DNA of 64,000 nt from QGON01 sp963691905 (GTDB lineage: Bacteria; Pseudomonadota; Gammaproteobacteria; Chromatiales; Chromatiaceae): assembly GCA_963691905.1 (NCBI GenBank), contig OY829894.1:124001-188000 (forward strand). The letters run 5' to 3'. Below the pieces are notes generated by a model, which saw only the letters and a program-made list of their open reading frames with translations, had not been told where the DNA came from and made no database searches. The position numbers and the translations under genes are program-made. This document shows positions 55,114 through 63,888 of this stretch, piece after piece (the stretch's first letter is position 1; every line of letters starts with the position of its first letter).

Positions 55114-55557
55114 ATGCCCAAGTTTCAGGGCTCCGGATTTGCCGTTGAACTGCCGGAGCCGTGTATCGATGTCTCGGTCTATACCTTCGCATTTCCGGCA
55201 AAGGGAAATGATTCTCCCTATATGACGATCCAGGTGGAGAATCGGTCTGATGTGCCGGATCTCAAAGTCGTTGCTGATCAGGGGATGGAAGCCCTGAGTG
55301 ACAAGGTCGAGGCGTTTCAACTTATCAGCCAGGCAGCAGGCAAACGATCGGATTGTGACGGTATCATGAGCAGTTGTGAATGGGGTGAGGGTCCTGCTCG
55401 GGTGCGGCAGAAACAGTTGCTCATAATGCAGTGTGGTGAAACCGTCCATCTTTACAAGCTGACGGCGATCTCCCTGGCCTCCAACCAAGCTGCCACCGAC
55501 CCACTGTTCGATCAGATATTTCGCAGCTTTACGCCCAATGTGATACAGCTCCCCTAA
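55114..55557 (+). CDS. DUF1795 (DcrB/Eag chaperone-like) protein
   Basis: A small protein of 147 residues with the DUF1795 pattern: ELPEPCIDVSVYTFAFP at the start, a central MEALSDKVEAFQLIS helix, and VHLYKLTAISLAS with FDQIFRSFTP at the end. EagT/EagR chaperones that load T6SS effectors are DUF1795 proteins. They usually bind hydrophobic N-terminal segments of PAAR-linked effectors. A good GGAGAG site precedes the ATG, and the gene is convergent with the methyltransferase gene (four-base overlap of ends). The nearby PAAR protein has no membrane segment, so the client is unknown. Confidence 0.75.
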   Translation: MPKFQGSGFAVELPEPCIDVSVYTFAFPAKGNDSPYMTIQVENRSDVPDLKVVADQGMEALSDKVEAFQLISQAAGKRSDCDGIMSSCEWGEGPARVRQKQLLIMQCGETVHLYKLTAISLASNQAATDPLFDQIFRSFTPNVIQLP

Positions 55558-56636
55558 TCTTTTTTTGCGGTTACCAGGTGAACACGGTACTGCATAATGC
55601 TGCGGTCATGGATGCGGGTATGCCAGGGGAAATCTGTGATCTCGCAAGTGAGTTGCATCCCTTTGACGGATTGGGGGTGGGCTTCGGGGGTTAGCAACGA
55701 CCTCAACAGAGGTTCTGCGGCGCCTGAGTTTGGGCCGCGTTGGGAGTGACCGCCGATCCAGCCTTCAAGGGGTGTGACTGCAGGCGACCAGTCGTAGGGG
55801 GTCGCCATGATCATGGTGCCGTCGGAACGCAGGTTGCGGGCAGTTTCTTCCAGCAGAAACGTTGGAGAATTGACAGAGTCCACCAGCTGCAATCCCACCG
55901 CCAGGCCGAAAGTCGCATCGGCGAAGGGCAGCGCAAGCGCATCACAGGCCCAGAAATCGATCCGCTCCGTTTGGGTTACCGGCAGAGGAAACTTCCGTTG
56001 GTCATAGACGATACCGATTCGCCGTCGGGGATAACTGACTGTCCGCTCCTGCAGGATCCGCTGGGCCAGCCGCAGCAGGGAGAAGTTGTTGTCGATGCCG
56101 AGTACCAGTTCGTCTGTGTGAAGGGCCAATTCAAAGGTGGCGCCTCCCACTGCACAGCCCAGATCGATGGCGGGTCCTTTCGGTATTTCCGGCAATAATT
56201 CCATCCCGGCTTTAAGACAGCGTTTTACCGCGCCGGGCGAAATACCCGGTTGAGGTTCCGTTTCTTCGGGATCGTACTCCCCGTAAGCATCCCAGGTGTA
56301 GGTGCTCAGGTACTGGCGGTTGCTGTCGAAGGGGGTGCCCGGTCCTGCAGCATCGCCGAGCATGGAGGTTACTGTGGCTGAGAGATCGCTGCGCAGGGTG
56401 AGGTAGAACAGATTGTCCGCGAGATACTGGCGGACGTTGGGGACGATGACAGGGATGCCGTCGATGATCGGGTATTCCAACTGGCAGGCCGGATTGGAGC
56501 AGTGGATTACGCCTTCGATGATCTGTTCCCCGATCTGATGTTCCACGGCTGCCACTGCCAATGGATGCGCTTGCGCCGTCTCCAGCCGGCACCTGGGGCA
56601 GATTGGGGTGAGGGTTTCAAAATGACTTAGACGCAA
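55554..56636 (-). CDS. SAM-dependent methyltransferase with N-terminal zinc ribbon, downstream of PAAR
   Basis: A Trm112-like zinc-binding part carries Cys13, Cys16, Cys46 and Cys51 (CPRC and CSNPAC) followed by YPIIDGIPVIV. A class I SAM-binding fold comes next, with GPAIDLGCAVGGATFEL (about 155-171), FWACDALALPFADATF and LRSDGTMIMATPYDW. The start is 13 bases after the PAAR stop, so they form one transcription unit. Either a housekeeping-type methyltransferase has been captured by the T6SS locus, or the protein is a cargo delivered with the PAAR tip; the second is speculative. The substrate cannot be read from sequence. Confidence 0.75.
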   Translation of the reverse strand: MRLSHFETLTPICPRCRLETAQAHPLAVAAVEHQIGEQIIEGVIHCSNPACQLEYPIIDGIPVIVPNVRQYLADNLFYLTLRSDLSATVTSMLGDAAGPGTPFDSNRQYLSTYTWDAYGEYDPEETEPQPGISPGAVKRCLKAGMELLPEIPKGPAIDLGCAVGGATFELALHTDELVLGIDNNFSLLRLAQRILQERTVSYPRRRIGIVYDQRKFPLPVTQTERIDFWACDALALPFADATFGLAVGLQLVDSVNSPTFLLEETARNLRSDGTMIMATPYDWSPAVTPLEGWIGGHSQRGPNSGAAEPLLRSLLTPEAHPQSVKGMQLTCEITDFPWHTRIHDRSIMQYRVHLVTAKKD

Positions 56637-56649
56637 TGCTCAATCCGCC

Positions 56650-57033
56650 TCAGCCGATCAGGACAGTTGGGCATCCAGGCGGCAGAATCTTGCCCACCGG
56701 GCTGGGGATGGGTGCCACACATCCTGGATGAGCGGTCATGTCTCCCATGCGAGCCGCCGGCAGGTTGCCGATAAGCACGGTAAACGAACCCATCGCAACC
56801 ATGCCGGGGCCGTTGGGGACGCAGCCGGGCAGGGCGCAGGGAGCGGTCTGGTCGGTAACCCGGGCCGCGGGTTGGCCCCCGATCAGTACCGTCGGTTCGC
56901 CTTTGATAATGGCCAGAGGCAGAGGCGGGTGGGGCACCGGGGTGGGAACCGGTGCCGGTGGGTGAATCGGGGCGTGACAATGGGGAGCCTGCTGGATGAC
57001 ATTATCCCCCATTCTCGCTGCTGGCATGCCCAT
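56650..57033 (-). CDS. PAAR-domain spike-tip protein
   Basis: PAAR proteins sharpen the VgrG spike and attach effectors. The sequence has MPAARMGDN at the start, then EPTVLIGGQPAARVTDQTAPC, FTVLIGNLPAARMGDMTAHPGC and a final CPTVLIG, with His and Cys residues placed to bind the structural zinc. The length (127) is a bare PAAR domain without an effector extension. A GGGAG site precedes the ATG. It is read together with the methyltransferase gene and lies in the same direction as the CsgG-like, kinase and caspase genes. Confidence 0.92.
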   Translation of the reverse strand: MGMPAARMGDNVIQQAPHCHAPIHPPAPVPTPVPHPPLPLAIIKGEPTVLIGGQPAARVTDQTAPCALPGCVPNGPGMVAMGSFTVLIGNLPAARMGDMTAHPGCVAPIPSPVGKILPPGCPTVLIG

Positions 57034-57076
57034 GTTATCTCCCTTCCTATGTCAGTGCAGCTTGCTGCGAAGCGTC

Positions 57077-57104
57077 TGTAGGAGCGGCGCCCGCCGCTCC
57101 TACA
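57077..57104. repeat. REP-like palindrome between PAAR and CsgG-like genes
   Basis: A perfect 12-base inverted repeat (TGTAGGAGCGGC and its complement) with a four-base loop GCCC. This sequence type is a common extragenic palindrome of gammaproteobacteria. It may form a stem-loop in the mRNA between the two genes. Confidence 0.8.
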
Positions 57105-57150
57105 ATCCAATACCCTGTCCGCTTGCGGTGGGGATCATTATTCGCGCTTG

Positions 57151-58383
57151 TTAAAAGAGCGAATCGTCTCCGAATGGACTGCTGGTTTCCTTTTTACTGC
57201 CGCCACCGAAGAACCCGCTTTTCTTCTTCGGTGGTTTCCAGGAAGTGGCGAATTTCATCGGTTCGGGGGCACGTTGGGAGACTATCTTGTCACCACGTTT
57301 GATACGCGATGCCTTGAGACGCCCCGTCGGTTTGGCAATGGAGTATTTTTCCTTCGCTGCAGTGACCTTGACCGAGCCGACCAGTTCTTCTTCTCCACCC
57401 AGAGAGATGCCCGTCTCCGGGTCGATCAGTTGTTCACCCATGCGCATCAGATCCAGGTTCTCACCAGCTTCCACCGTATCCTGCCCCAGATTGAGATAGA
57501 TCTTGTTGCCCTTGACCTTGATCACTGAGCCTGTGGCGGGAGAGGTGCCGGTCTGTTTGACCAGACCGTAGACCCCACGATTGATGGTGGAGATTACAGC
57601 CTGTCCGATGGGGGTTTTGGCGTATTTCGACATGAAGCCTCCCAGTCCGCCGCCGCCGGTTATGCCCGCCCCGCCGAAGGTGAGTCCGGATTCACTCAGC
57701 TCTGCCTCCACCTGGTCGGTGTAGATGATCTCGCTGGTTTCCGAGTTGATCAGACGGAAATTCATGCCCAGCACCGCCTTTGACTCTTTTACAGAGAGTG
57801 CTCCCAGCAGGGCGCCGGCACTGCCGCCTATCAGGCCACCGAGTCCGCCGCCTTTCTCTTCCACTCCAGCCTCATAATGAGTGATCACCGCCTGAAAAAG
57901 GTATTGAGCGCCGAGTATCTTGCCGATCTTGGCGGCAGAGGGCTTGGCAATACGGCCGGTGGCTCCCAAATCCTGCTCTTTCAGGGTCTGATCCAGCACC
58001 TTGCGCTCCACCAGGCGAAATCGCTTGGTCTTGTGCATGACATCCATCAGCATCGCTTCGATGCCCTGGACCGGAACGCCACCGCTGCTGGTGGCTGAGT
58101 TATAGGTGTAGGTGCCGCCGGGGCCGCTGACGCTGACACTATGGCTGGAGGAGTTGTTCTCTACCGGCAGCACGCCGATACGGGTCTTCTTTCCGCTGTA
58201 TCCGCCCCACTCAAGATTGACCAGGTATTTGACATCGATGTCGCCGACATATTCGGGTAGCGGCTGCTTGGCGCCGCCTTCTTTTATGATCGAATAGGCG
58301 ACGTAGTCGGCCTGCGCCAGAGAGGCGAGTCCCAGGGTCAGTGCGGCGGTGAGCAGACATAACCCGTGCTTGAGTTTCAACAT
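57151..58383 (-). CDS. CsgG-family secreted/outer-membrane-associated protein
   Basis: The signal peptide is LKHGLCLLTAALTLGLASLAQA with a cut before DYVAY; there is no lipobox Cys. The middle resembles CsgG/HfaB: RIGVLPVENN, GIEAMLMDVMHKTKRFRLVERKVLDQTLKEQDLG, AAKIGKILGAQYLFQAVITHYE and a Gly-rich segment where CsgG forms its pore. The C-terminal 100 residues are extra and end in Gly/Ser/Lys-rich sequence. The frame extends 23 codons upstream to 58452, but AAGGAG lies nine bases before the ATG at 58383. With no curli genes here, a channel or envelope-stress role next to the kinase and caspase genes is inferred. Confidence 0.75.
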   Translation of the reverse strand: MLKLKHGLCLLTAALTLGLASLAQADYVAYSIIKEGGAKQPLPEYVGDIDVKYLVNLEWGGYSGKKTRIGVLPVENNSSSHSVSVSGPGGTYTYNSATSSGGVPVQGIEAMLMDVMHKTKRFRLVERKVLDQTLKEQDLGATGRIAKPSAAKIGKILGAQYLFQAVITHYEAGVEEKGGGLGGLIGGSAGALLGALSVKESKAVLGMNFRLINSETSEIIYTDQVEAELSESGLTFGGAGITGGGGLGGFMSKYAKTPIGQAVISTINRGVYGLVKQTGTSPATGSVIKVKGNKIYLNLGQDTVEAGENLDLMRMGEQLIDPETGISLGGEEELVGSVKVTAAKEKYSIAKPTGRLKASRIKRGDKIVSQRAPEPMKFATSWKPPKKKSGFFGGGSKKETSSPFGDDSLF

Positions 58384-58512
58384 CTGTTGGCTCCTTCCTA
58401 TTAATGCGGATGAGGCGAAAATCTCTGTCCTTAATCTGAAGTATAAGATCAAATCGGCGCTCTGATTGAAGTATCTGATGATAGCCTTATTGTGAGAATT
58501 AATTTTATACGC

Positions 58513-60312
58513 TTACTCTGATTGCAGTCGCTTTTGCAGGATTTGGAGTTCTCTGTGTTCGGGGACTGCCTGAAGGCCCTGATCGAGCAGGGCTTGCGCC
58601 GCTGAATCATCTCCCTGTTTCATGGCTTGTCTGGCCCGACTCACAAAATGGCTGGCCACTTGATCCAGGCCCTCCCGGGCCATTCGGTTTCCTGGATCCA
58701 TCTCGAGTACTGCCCGATAGGCCTCTACCGCATTGCTGCCTTTCGGTTCCAGATGGCGACCGATCATCCGGTGAAGTTCGGCTACCTCCAGAATGCGCTC
58801 AACCTTGGCCCGGGTTTCGGCATCGAGTTTTCCGGGCTTGGGTTCAGGTTCGGGTTTGGTTTCGACAGCCGGAGTCTCTTCGAATACATCTGGCTCTGAT
58901 GGTTTCTGTGGGATGGTCGGGGCCGGAGCCGTTTTTACCTGTGGTTCAACCGCTGGTGTCGGCAGGAGCGGGTCCTTCGGCCTGTCTGTCTCTCCGCCGA
59001 TCAAGAGATAGATCCCAATGCCCACAACTGCCAGCAGCAGGAGGATGGCAACGGCGAATCCCCACCACTTGAGATTCGCAGTGTTTCCGCCCTTCAGCTC
59101 CTGTAGAAACTGCTCCAGATCCGGGGTGCGCTCGCTGCGTTCAAAGGCCAGGGCGTGGGTCAGGGCCTGGTTCAGTTGGCGGCTGAGTCCGGGGATGGGT
59201 TTGGGTATCAGCTTTCGGCCACGGGCCTGGTTTGCCGGCAGCTTGTCGAAGGGGTGGTGTCCGGTGAGCAGCTCATAGCTGACGCAGCCGAGGGCGTAGA
59301 TGTCGTCCCGTGGATCGGGGGCCGCCTGATCGAACATCTCGCAACTTGCGTAGGCCGGAGTGAGAGCCTCCCACTTGGCGGGATCGAAGACGGTGGCGTC
59401 GCCGGAGTTCTGTCCCGGTGGTTTGAAGGCGCGGGCGATGCCGAAGTCGAGTACCTTGATCTCGCCATTCTGCAGGATGAAGGCGTTTCCCGGCTTAAAG
59501 TCAGCGTGCACGATGTCCTTTTTATGGGCGTAGGCCAGGCCATGGGCCATCCCTTCAATGATCGGCAGGGCTTTCTCCAGGGGCAGCCCGCTGGGCCGGA
59601 TTCGCTTGATCAGGTGCTCCACCGACTCACCCTGCATCAGTTCCATGGTCATGTAGACGGTGTCGCCGTCCCGATCGAAGTCGTAGACCGTGGCTACGTT
59701 GGGATGGGCCAGGCGCTGGGCCTTCTTGGCTTCGCGCTGCAGGGCGATAAAGGCATCAGGATTCTGTTGCACCGCCTCGTTCAGCACCTTGATGGCGACA
59801 TAGGGTTCCCGATCCCGCGCCTCCTCCTTGCGCAGGTCCTTTGCCAGATAGACCACGCCCATGCCGCCGCGGCCGATCTCGTCCTCCAGCACGAAACGCC
59901 CGTTAAGGGTATCGCCCAGCAGCGGGTGAGCGGCACGGCCTGAAGCGTGATGAGGTGCAGGGGCGGCCCATGTATGAGCGGCGGGAGAGGGCGATGGTGC
60001 CGGGGTTTCGGCGATACGGGTCGCCTCGTCGGGAATGTGGGCCAGAGGGTCTGTTTCCAGGTCTGAACGGATTCGCGTTTCTCCCCCCACAGCATCCTGG
60101 GCGGGCTGGGCATATTGGCTGAGGCGTGCACGCAGGTTGGCGACGATTTGGGTCGGAACCCGGTTGCTGTGCTGCAACTCGTCGAGCAGCACAGCGAGGT
60201 CTGTCCGGCTTTCCGGGTTCAGTATCAGTTGGGCGTCGAGCTTCCCCAACAACCCCTCCAGATCCAATCGTCCGGTGAAAAAGTCGTCCAGTGCCGCTCT
60301 GAATTCATCCAT
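58513..60312 (-). CDS. Second membrane Ser/Thr protein kinase (PpkA paralogue)
   Basis: The layout copies the first half of PpkA: a helical N-terminal domain, an acidic-Thr motif (DEATRI with Thr98), a kinase domain (GRGGMGVV 147-154, Lys175, HAD 269-271, DFG 289-291), and a membrane segment at about 415-437. Like PpkA it lacks the Arg of HRD. The periplasmic part is short: a Pro/Glu-rich linker and a TPR-like end (AELHRMIGRHL, NAVEAYRAVLEMDPGNRMAREGL). It has no FGE domain. The start is 36 bases after the caspase-like stop, so both are probably co-transcribed. Whether it acts on the T6SS or on a separate pathway is open. Confidence 0.88.
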   Translation of the reverse strand: MDEFRAALDDFFTGRLDLEGLLGKLDAQLILNPESRTDLAVLLDELQHSNRVPTQIVANLRARLSQYAQPAQDAVGGETRIRSDLETDPLAHIPDEATRIAETPAPSPSPAAHTWAAPAPHHASGRAAHPLLGDTLNGRFVLEDEIGRGGMGVVYLAKDLRKEEARDREPYVAIKVLNEAVQQNPDAFIALQREAKKAQRLAHPNVATVYDFDRDGDTVYMTMELMQGESVEHLIKRIRPSGLPLEKALPIIEGMAHGLAYAHKKDIVHADFKPGNAFILQNGEIKVLDFGIARAFKPPGQNSGDATVFDPAKWEALTPAYASCEMFDQAAPDPRDDIYALGCVSYELLTGHHPFDKLPANQARGRKLIPKPIPGLSRQLNQALTHALAFERSERTPDLEQFLQELKGGNTANLKWWGFAVAILLLLAVVGIGIYLLIGGETDRPKDPLLPTPAVEPQVKTAPAPTIPQKPSEPDVFEETPAVETKPEPEPKPGKLDAETRAKVERILEVAELHRMIGRHLEPKGSNAVEAYRAVLEMDPGNRMAREGLDQVASHFVSRARQAMKQGDDSAAQALLDQGLQAVPEHRELQILQKRLQSE

Positions 60313-60348
60313 GGAGTGAAGGGTTCCAGCTGCAACAGGTATCCGCGA

Positions 60349-61857
60349 TCAACGCTGACCCACCAGGAGAAACTCCCCAAACTCATGTCCGGTGCGTTTG
60401 AGCTGGGCATATTGTGGGGATTGATCGACATTGAGCTCTTCTGCCCGGGCCGACACCCGTGACTTGACTTCGCGGAACAGCTTGGAGCCTTCAAGCACTC
60501 CTTTGCTCCCGTTCAGCACATCGATGAGTGCATTGGCAAACATGGAGTGACCGTTTCCGCTGTCGTCCAATACCGGTTTTACGCCGCCCGAAGTCAGCAC
60601 ATAACGTGATCGGGTCTTGGCGATGACCCTGAGCCATTTCATACGGGTCTCTTCCGACATGCCGGGATCGAGTTCGGTGTTGACTGCACGGGTGAGGGCG
60701 CCGGAGTAGCAGGAGTCCGCCACCACCAGCACATGTTTCGTCGACATGGCATTGAGGATGTCGGTGATCGCCACGGTGGAGATCCAGTTGGCAGTGCTGT
60801 CGGTCTCCGCGTCCACCGGCAGCCAGTGGCCACGGTTATTGGCCTTGTCATACTCACCGTGGCCGGCGTAGTAGAGCAGCAGGTTGTCTTTTTCCGTGAG
60901 TTCCCGGCGAGCCTTGTTCAGTGCGGAGAGAATCTCATAGCGGGTGGCGTCGTAGACCCGGGTGATGGTGAACCCATATCGCTGTTTGAGGATGTCAGCG
61001 ATCACGTCTGCGTCGTTTTTCGGGGTACTGAGGTCATCCAGTTTATCGTATCGGGTATTGGCGATGATCAGGGCATGATAGGTGCCGAAGATATCAGGGT
61101 CGCTGTCCGTACCGGCGACGGCGTCGGGTTGTTCCTGCAGGGGTTCGGGCAGTAGTCTGAACTCCACCGTGCCCCGTTTGCCCTGATTATCCACGGCGAC
61201 GATGGTTACCGGTGTTTTGGAACGGCTTACCGGTACCTCTGCCTTGAAGATGCCGTGTTCGTCAACTTTGTGAGACTGGCCGTTGATGGTCAGGGAGATC
61301 AGGCCTGCGGGTGAGTTGATCTTGCCTACTACGATCCGTTTGTCCGCATCCGAGGGTGTGATGATATTGGTGATGGAGCGGGTGTTGGCGATGGGCGGGT
61401 CGATGATGTTGATTTCCGGTCCGGGCAGATCGCTACGCGCCGACGGGGCCGAACGGGTGGCGGCGGGGGCTACAGCCGCAGCTGGGCGTTCGTGGCGGAT
61501 CACGGTCTCTTTCTGGATCACTACCTCGGGACGGGTCAGGCGTTTGATCTTGGCTGCCTTGATCTCTTTTATCTGCTGCAAGATGTTGCGGGCCTCCTCT
61601 TGAGTGACCCAGATGACGTCGTAGGTGACCAGACCCGATTTGGATTTCAGCAGCACCTGCTGCAGCTTCTTTCCGGTATTGGGGTCGCTGCAGTCTGCCG
61701 ATTGCATCTTATAGAGATCCCGGGAATCGAAAGAGGAGAATCCGATGTCGCCGGAGCAGTCGGTGGTCTGGGCTGTCACCTCGAAATCGAGTGCCAAAAG
61801 AGAGAGCGGCACACTCATCAGAAACAGCATCAAGAAAAGGCGAATCATTCTGAACAT
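60349..61857 (-). CDS. Secreted/periplasmic caspase-like protease (peptidase C14 family)
   Basis: A signal peptide (MIRLFLMLFLMSVPLSLLALDF) suggests export. The N-terminal half has unknown domains, including a TINGQSHKVDEHGIFKAEVP segment like an Ig-type fold. The catalytic half has HALIIANTRYDKLDDLSTPKND, LLLYYAGHGE with the catalytic His and VVADSCYSGAL with the catalytic Cys, plus SMFANALIDVLNG. Both residues of the dyad are present. The frame starts at 61887, but GGAG is spaced seven bases from the ATG at 61857 and that start begins the signal peptide. It heads the gene series kinase, CsgG-like, PAAR, methyltransferase. Target and activation are unknown. Confidence 0.85.
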   Translation of the reverse strand: MFRMIRLFLMLFLMSVPLSLLALDFEVTAQTTDCSGDIGFSSFDSRDLYKMQSADCSDPNTGKKLQQVLLKSKSGLVTYDVIWVTQEEARNILQQIKEIKAAKIKRLTRPEVVIQKETVIRHERPAAAVAPAATRSAPSARSDLPGPEINIIDPPIANTRSITNIITPSDADKRIVVGKINSPAGLISLTINGQSHKVDEHGIFKAEVPVSRSKTPVTIVAVDNQGKRGTVEFRLLPEPLQEQPDAVAGTDSDPDIFGTYHALIIANTRYDKLDDLSTPKNDADVIADILKQRYGFTITRVYDATRYEILSALNKARRELTEKDNLLLYYAGHGEYDKANNRGHWLPVDAETDSTANWISTVAITDILNAMSTKHVLVVADSCYSGALTRAVNTELDPGMSEETRMKWLRVIAKTRSRYVLTSGGVKPVLDDSGNGHSMFANALIDVLNGSKGVLEGSKLFREVKSRVSARAEELNVDQSPQYAQLKRTGHEFGEFLLVGQR

Positions 61858-61887
61858 CGTCATTCTCCTACAGTTTTTCTCTTCCAT

Positions 61888-62190
61888 CTATATTTACAAG
61901 CTAGGATACTGCTTCGATGAATGCAAGCTGGTGAAGCGGGTTGAAACTCAAGTTTTGGAGTTCAAACCATCCTGGAAAGATGAAGGGCTGAATTTATTTC
62001 ACCCCATGAGTATCTGGTAGGGTGCGCTGTGCGCAGCAGAAGAAGCTGTTACAGCGATCATGGTGCGCACAGCGCACCCTACGTTCGTCACATATAGGGA
62101 TGCCACAGCCCATGCCAGCCATCGCCATGAACTATGGTGGTTTATACAAAGCCCACCAGGTGAATTGTGCGGGATGATCTTCTATCGTCC
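61888..62190. other. Intergenic region upstream of the caspase-like gene
   Basis: About 300 bases without a supported gene, bearing copy 2 of the dispersed palindromic repeat (62017-62137). The promoter of the caspase-kinase series should lie between 61888 and about 62010; no clear elements were identified. Confidence 0.45.
62017..62137. repeat. Dispersed palindromic repeat, copy 2
   Basis: Arms of 19 bases (62017-62035 and 62064-62082) begin GTAGGGTGCGCTGTGCGC and enclose a 28-base loop. The downstream tail (TTCGTCACATAT, GCCACAGCCCATGCCA) matches the tail of copy 1 at 18440-18491 with few changes. The two copies lie 43.6 kb apart, near the left and right ends of most of the T6SS/TPS region. 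Confidence 0.85.
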
Positions 62191-63864
62191 CTAAGTGATA
62201 GCCGTCTTTTCATTGCCAGTCATTTCATCCGGTATATCAACTTCTCTGCACTCGTTGTCAATGCGCGTCAGACAGCAGTGGGGTGCGAATGTATCGGAAC
62301 TCGCCTCCTGCATAATGAGTTTGAATAAGTCAGGTATTGAATTCTCTAACAGACAGTTTGCGGGCAGATAGGGAAAGATCTGGTCATATCGTTTGATTTC
62401 GTACTGGCTGATACGACGATAGATATGGGTGCGATTCAGTTCAGAAGTGTGACAGATGCCGGTTGATGCAATGATCTCCGCAGTCGCATGCACCGTTTTG
62501 GCATGATATTGCGCAACACGTTGTGCCTTATCCGGTACAACCAGTCCGCTGAAGAGTCGTGGATCCTGCGTGGCAACCCCGGAGGGACACCTGTTGCTGT
62601 TGCAGATGAGGGAGTGTACACAGCCAACCGCAAGCATCATGCCACGGGCGCTATTGCAGATATCCGCGCCGAGGGCCATGTTTTTGACAAGATGGAATCC
62701 GGTAATGATCTTGCCGGATGCAATGATCTTTATATGCTGTTTCAGACCGAAACCGGTCAGGCAGTCGGCAACGAAGGTAATGGCTTCACGCAACGGCATA
62801 CCGATGGAGTTGGTGTATTCAAGTGGCGCGGCGCCGGTGCCACCTTCACCGCCATCAACCGTAATAAAATCTGCAAGAGTGCCGCTTCCAGCCATCGCCT
62901 TACAGATGGCGACGAATTCGCTTTTGCGTCCAATCGAGAGCTTGAAACCGATCGGCTTGCCGCCGGAGAGTTCACGCAGTTGAGCGATGAATTGCACCAA
63001 TCCCAGCGGTGAATCGAATGCGCTGTGGGTGGCGGGTGAGTTGACCTGTGTATAGGGTTCCACACTGCGTATCCTGGAGATTTCAGGGGTGTTTTTTTCA
63101 GCCGGCAGGATTCCGCCATGGCCAGGCTTGGCACCTTGGGAGAGCTTGATCTCGATCATTTTGACGCTTTCGAGGGATGCCTTCTCCTTGAATAGATCAG
63201 GGGAAAATTTGCCACTCTGGTCGCGACAGCCGAAGTAGCCGGTTCCTATCTGCCAGATCAGATCGCCTCCATGTTCCAGGTGATATGGGCTGATCCCTCC
63301 TTCACCGGTGTTGTGGGCGAATCCGCCTGATCTTGCCCCCTTGTTGAGCGCCAGGATGGCATTTTGGCTTAGCGCGCCAAAACTCATGGCGGAGATATTG
63401 AAGATGCTGGCCGAGTAAGGCCGCCTGCAATCCGGTCCGCCAACACTGACCCGTAAATCCTCGTCGACATCTGATACGCCTATCGCGGAGAGTGAGTGCC
63501 CGATCCATTCATAGCCGGTACGGTAGGTATCGACCCGTGTACCGAAAGGCACCGTCTCCAATGCCCCCTTGGCGCGTTGGTAGACAATGTTCCTGAACAT
63601 CCGGTTGATGGGTGCTCCGTCTGTGTCTGACTCGACGAAATACTGACGGATAAAAGGCCGGATCTCCTCCATGATCCATCGGCCACGACCGAAGAGCGGG
63701 AAGTTTCGGCGAATGGAGTGCTGCTTCTGGAGCATGTCGTAAAATCCCAGCGCAGCAATAGGGGCGATGAAAATCAACAGCCACACAACATCTGGCCAGA
63801 ATGGGTAGATGATTGCGACCGTAATCAGTGTGGCCGACAAGACCTTGATGAACGTTGAATGCAT
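62191..63864 (-). CDS. FMN-binding glutamate synthase family protein (GltS-like, membrane-anchored)
   Basis: Two N-terminal membrane segments (about 8-22 and 27-44) precede a full glutamate-synthase-type barrel: SAMSFGALSQNAILALNKGA, HNTGEGGISPYH, KLSQGAKPGHGGILP, FITVDGGEGGTGAAPLEY and a CVHSLICNSNRC segment with the spacing of the 3Fe-4S cluster Cys. There is no glutaminase (class II amidotransferase) domain, so it is the stand-alone YerD-like form, whose reaction is not settled. It is unrelated in function to the T6SS genes and marks the end of the secretion island. Confidence 0.9.
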   Translation of the reverse strand: MHSTFIKVLSATLITVAIIYPFWPDVVWLLIFIAPIAALGFYDMLQKQHSIRRNFPLFGRGRWIMEEIRPFIRQYFVESDTDGAPINRMFRNIVYQRAKGALETVPFGTRVDTYRTGYEWIGHSLSAIGVSDVDEDLRVSVGGPDCRRPYSASIFNISAMSFGALSQNAILALNKGARSGGFAHNTGEGGISPYHLEHGGDLIWQIGTGYFGCRDQSGKFSPDLFKEKASLESVKMIEIKLSQGAKPGHGGILPAEKNTPEISRIRSVEPYTQVNSPATHSAFDSPLGLVQFIAQLRELSGGKPIGFKLSIGRKSEFVAICKAMAGSGTLADFITVDGGEGGTGAAPLEYTNSIGMPLREAITFVADCLTGFGLKQHIKIIASGKIITGFHLVKNMALGADICNSARGMMLAVGCVHSLICNSNRCPSGVATQDPRLFSGLVVPDKAQRVAQYHAKTVHATAEIIASTGICHTSELNRTHIYRRISQYEIKRYDQIFPYLPANCLLENSIPDLFKLIMQEASSDTFAPHCCLTRIDNECREVDIPDEMTGNEKTAIT

Positions 63865-63888
63865 GCTGTTTCCTGTTATTTGTTTGTG

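Noticed and set aside
57151..58383. Curli secretion channel CsgG proper
   Set aside because: It lacks the lipobox Cys, has a long extra C-terminus and there are no csgA/B/E/F genes in the window.
60349..61857. Bacterial caspase of an anti-phage or gasdermin system
   Set aside because: The protein has a signal peptide, and no gasdermin, nucleotide sensor or CRISPR effector gene is adjacent.
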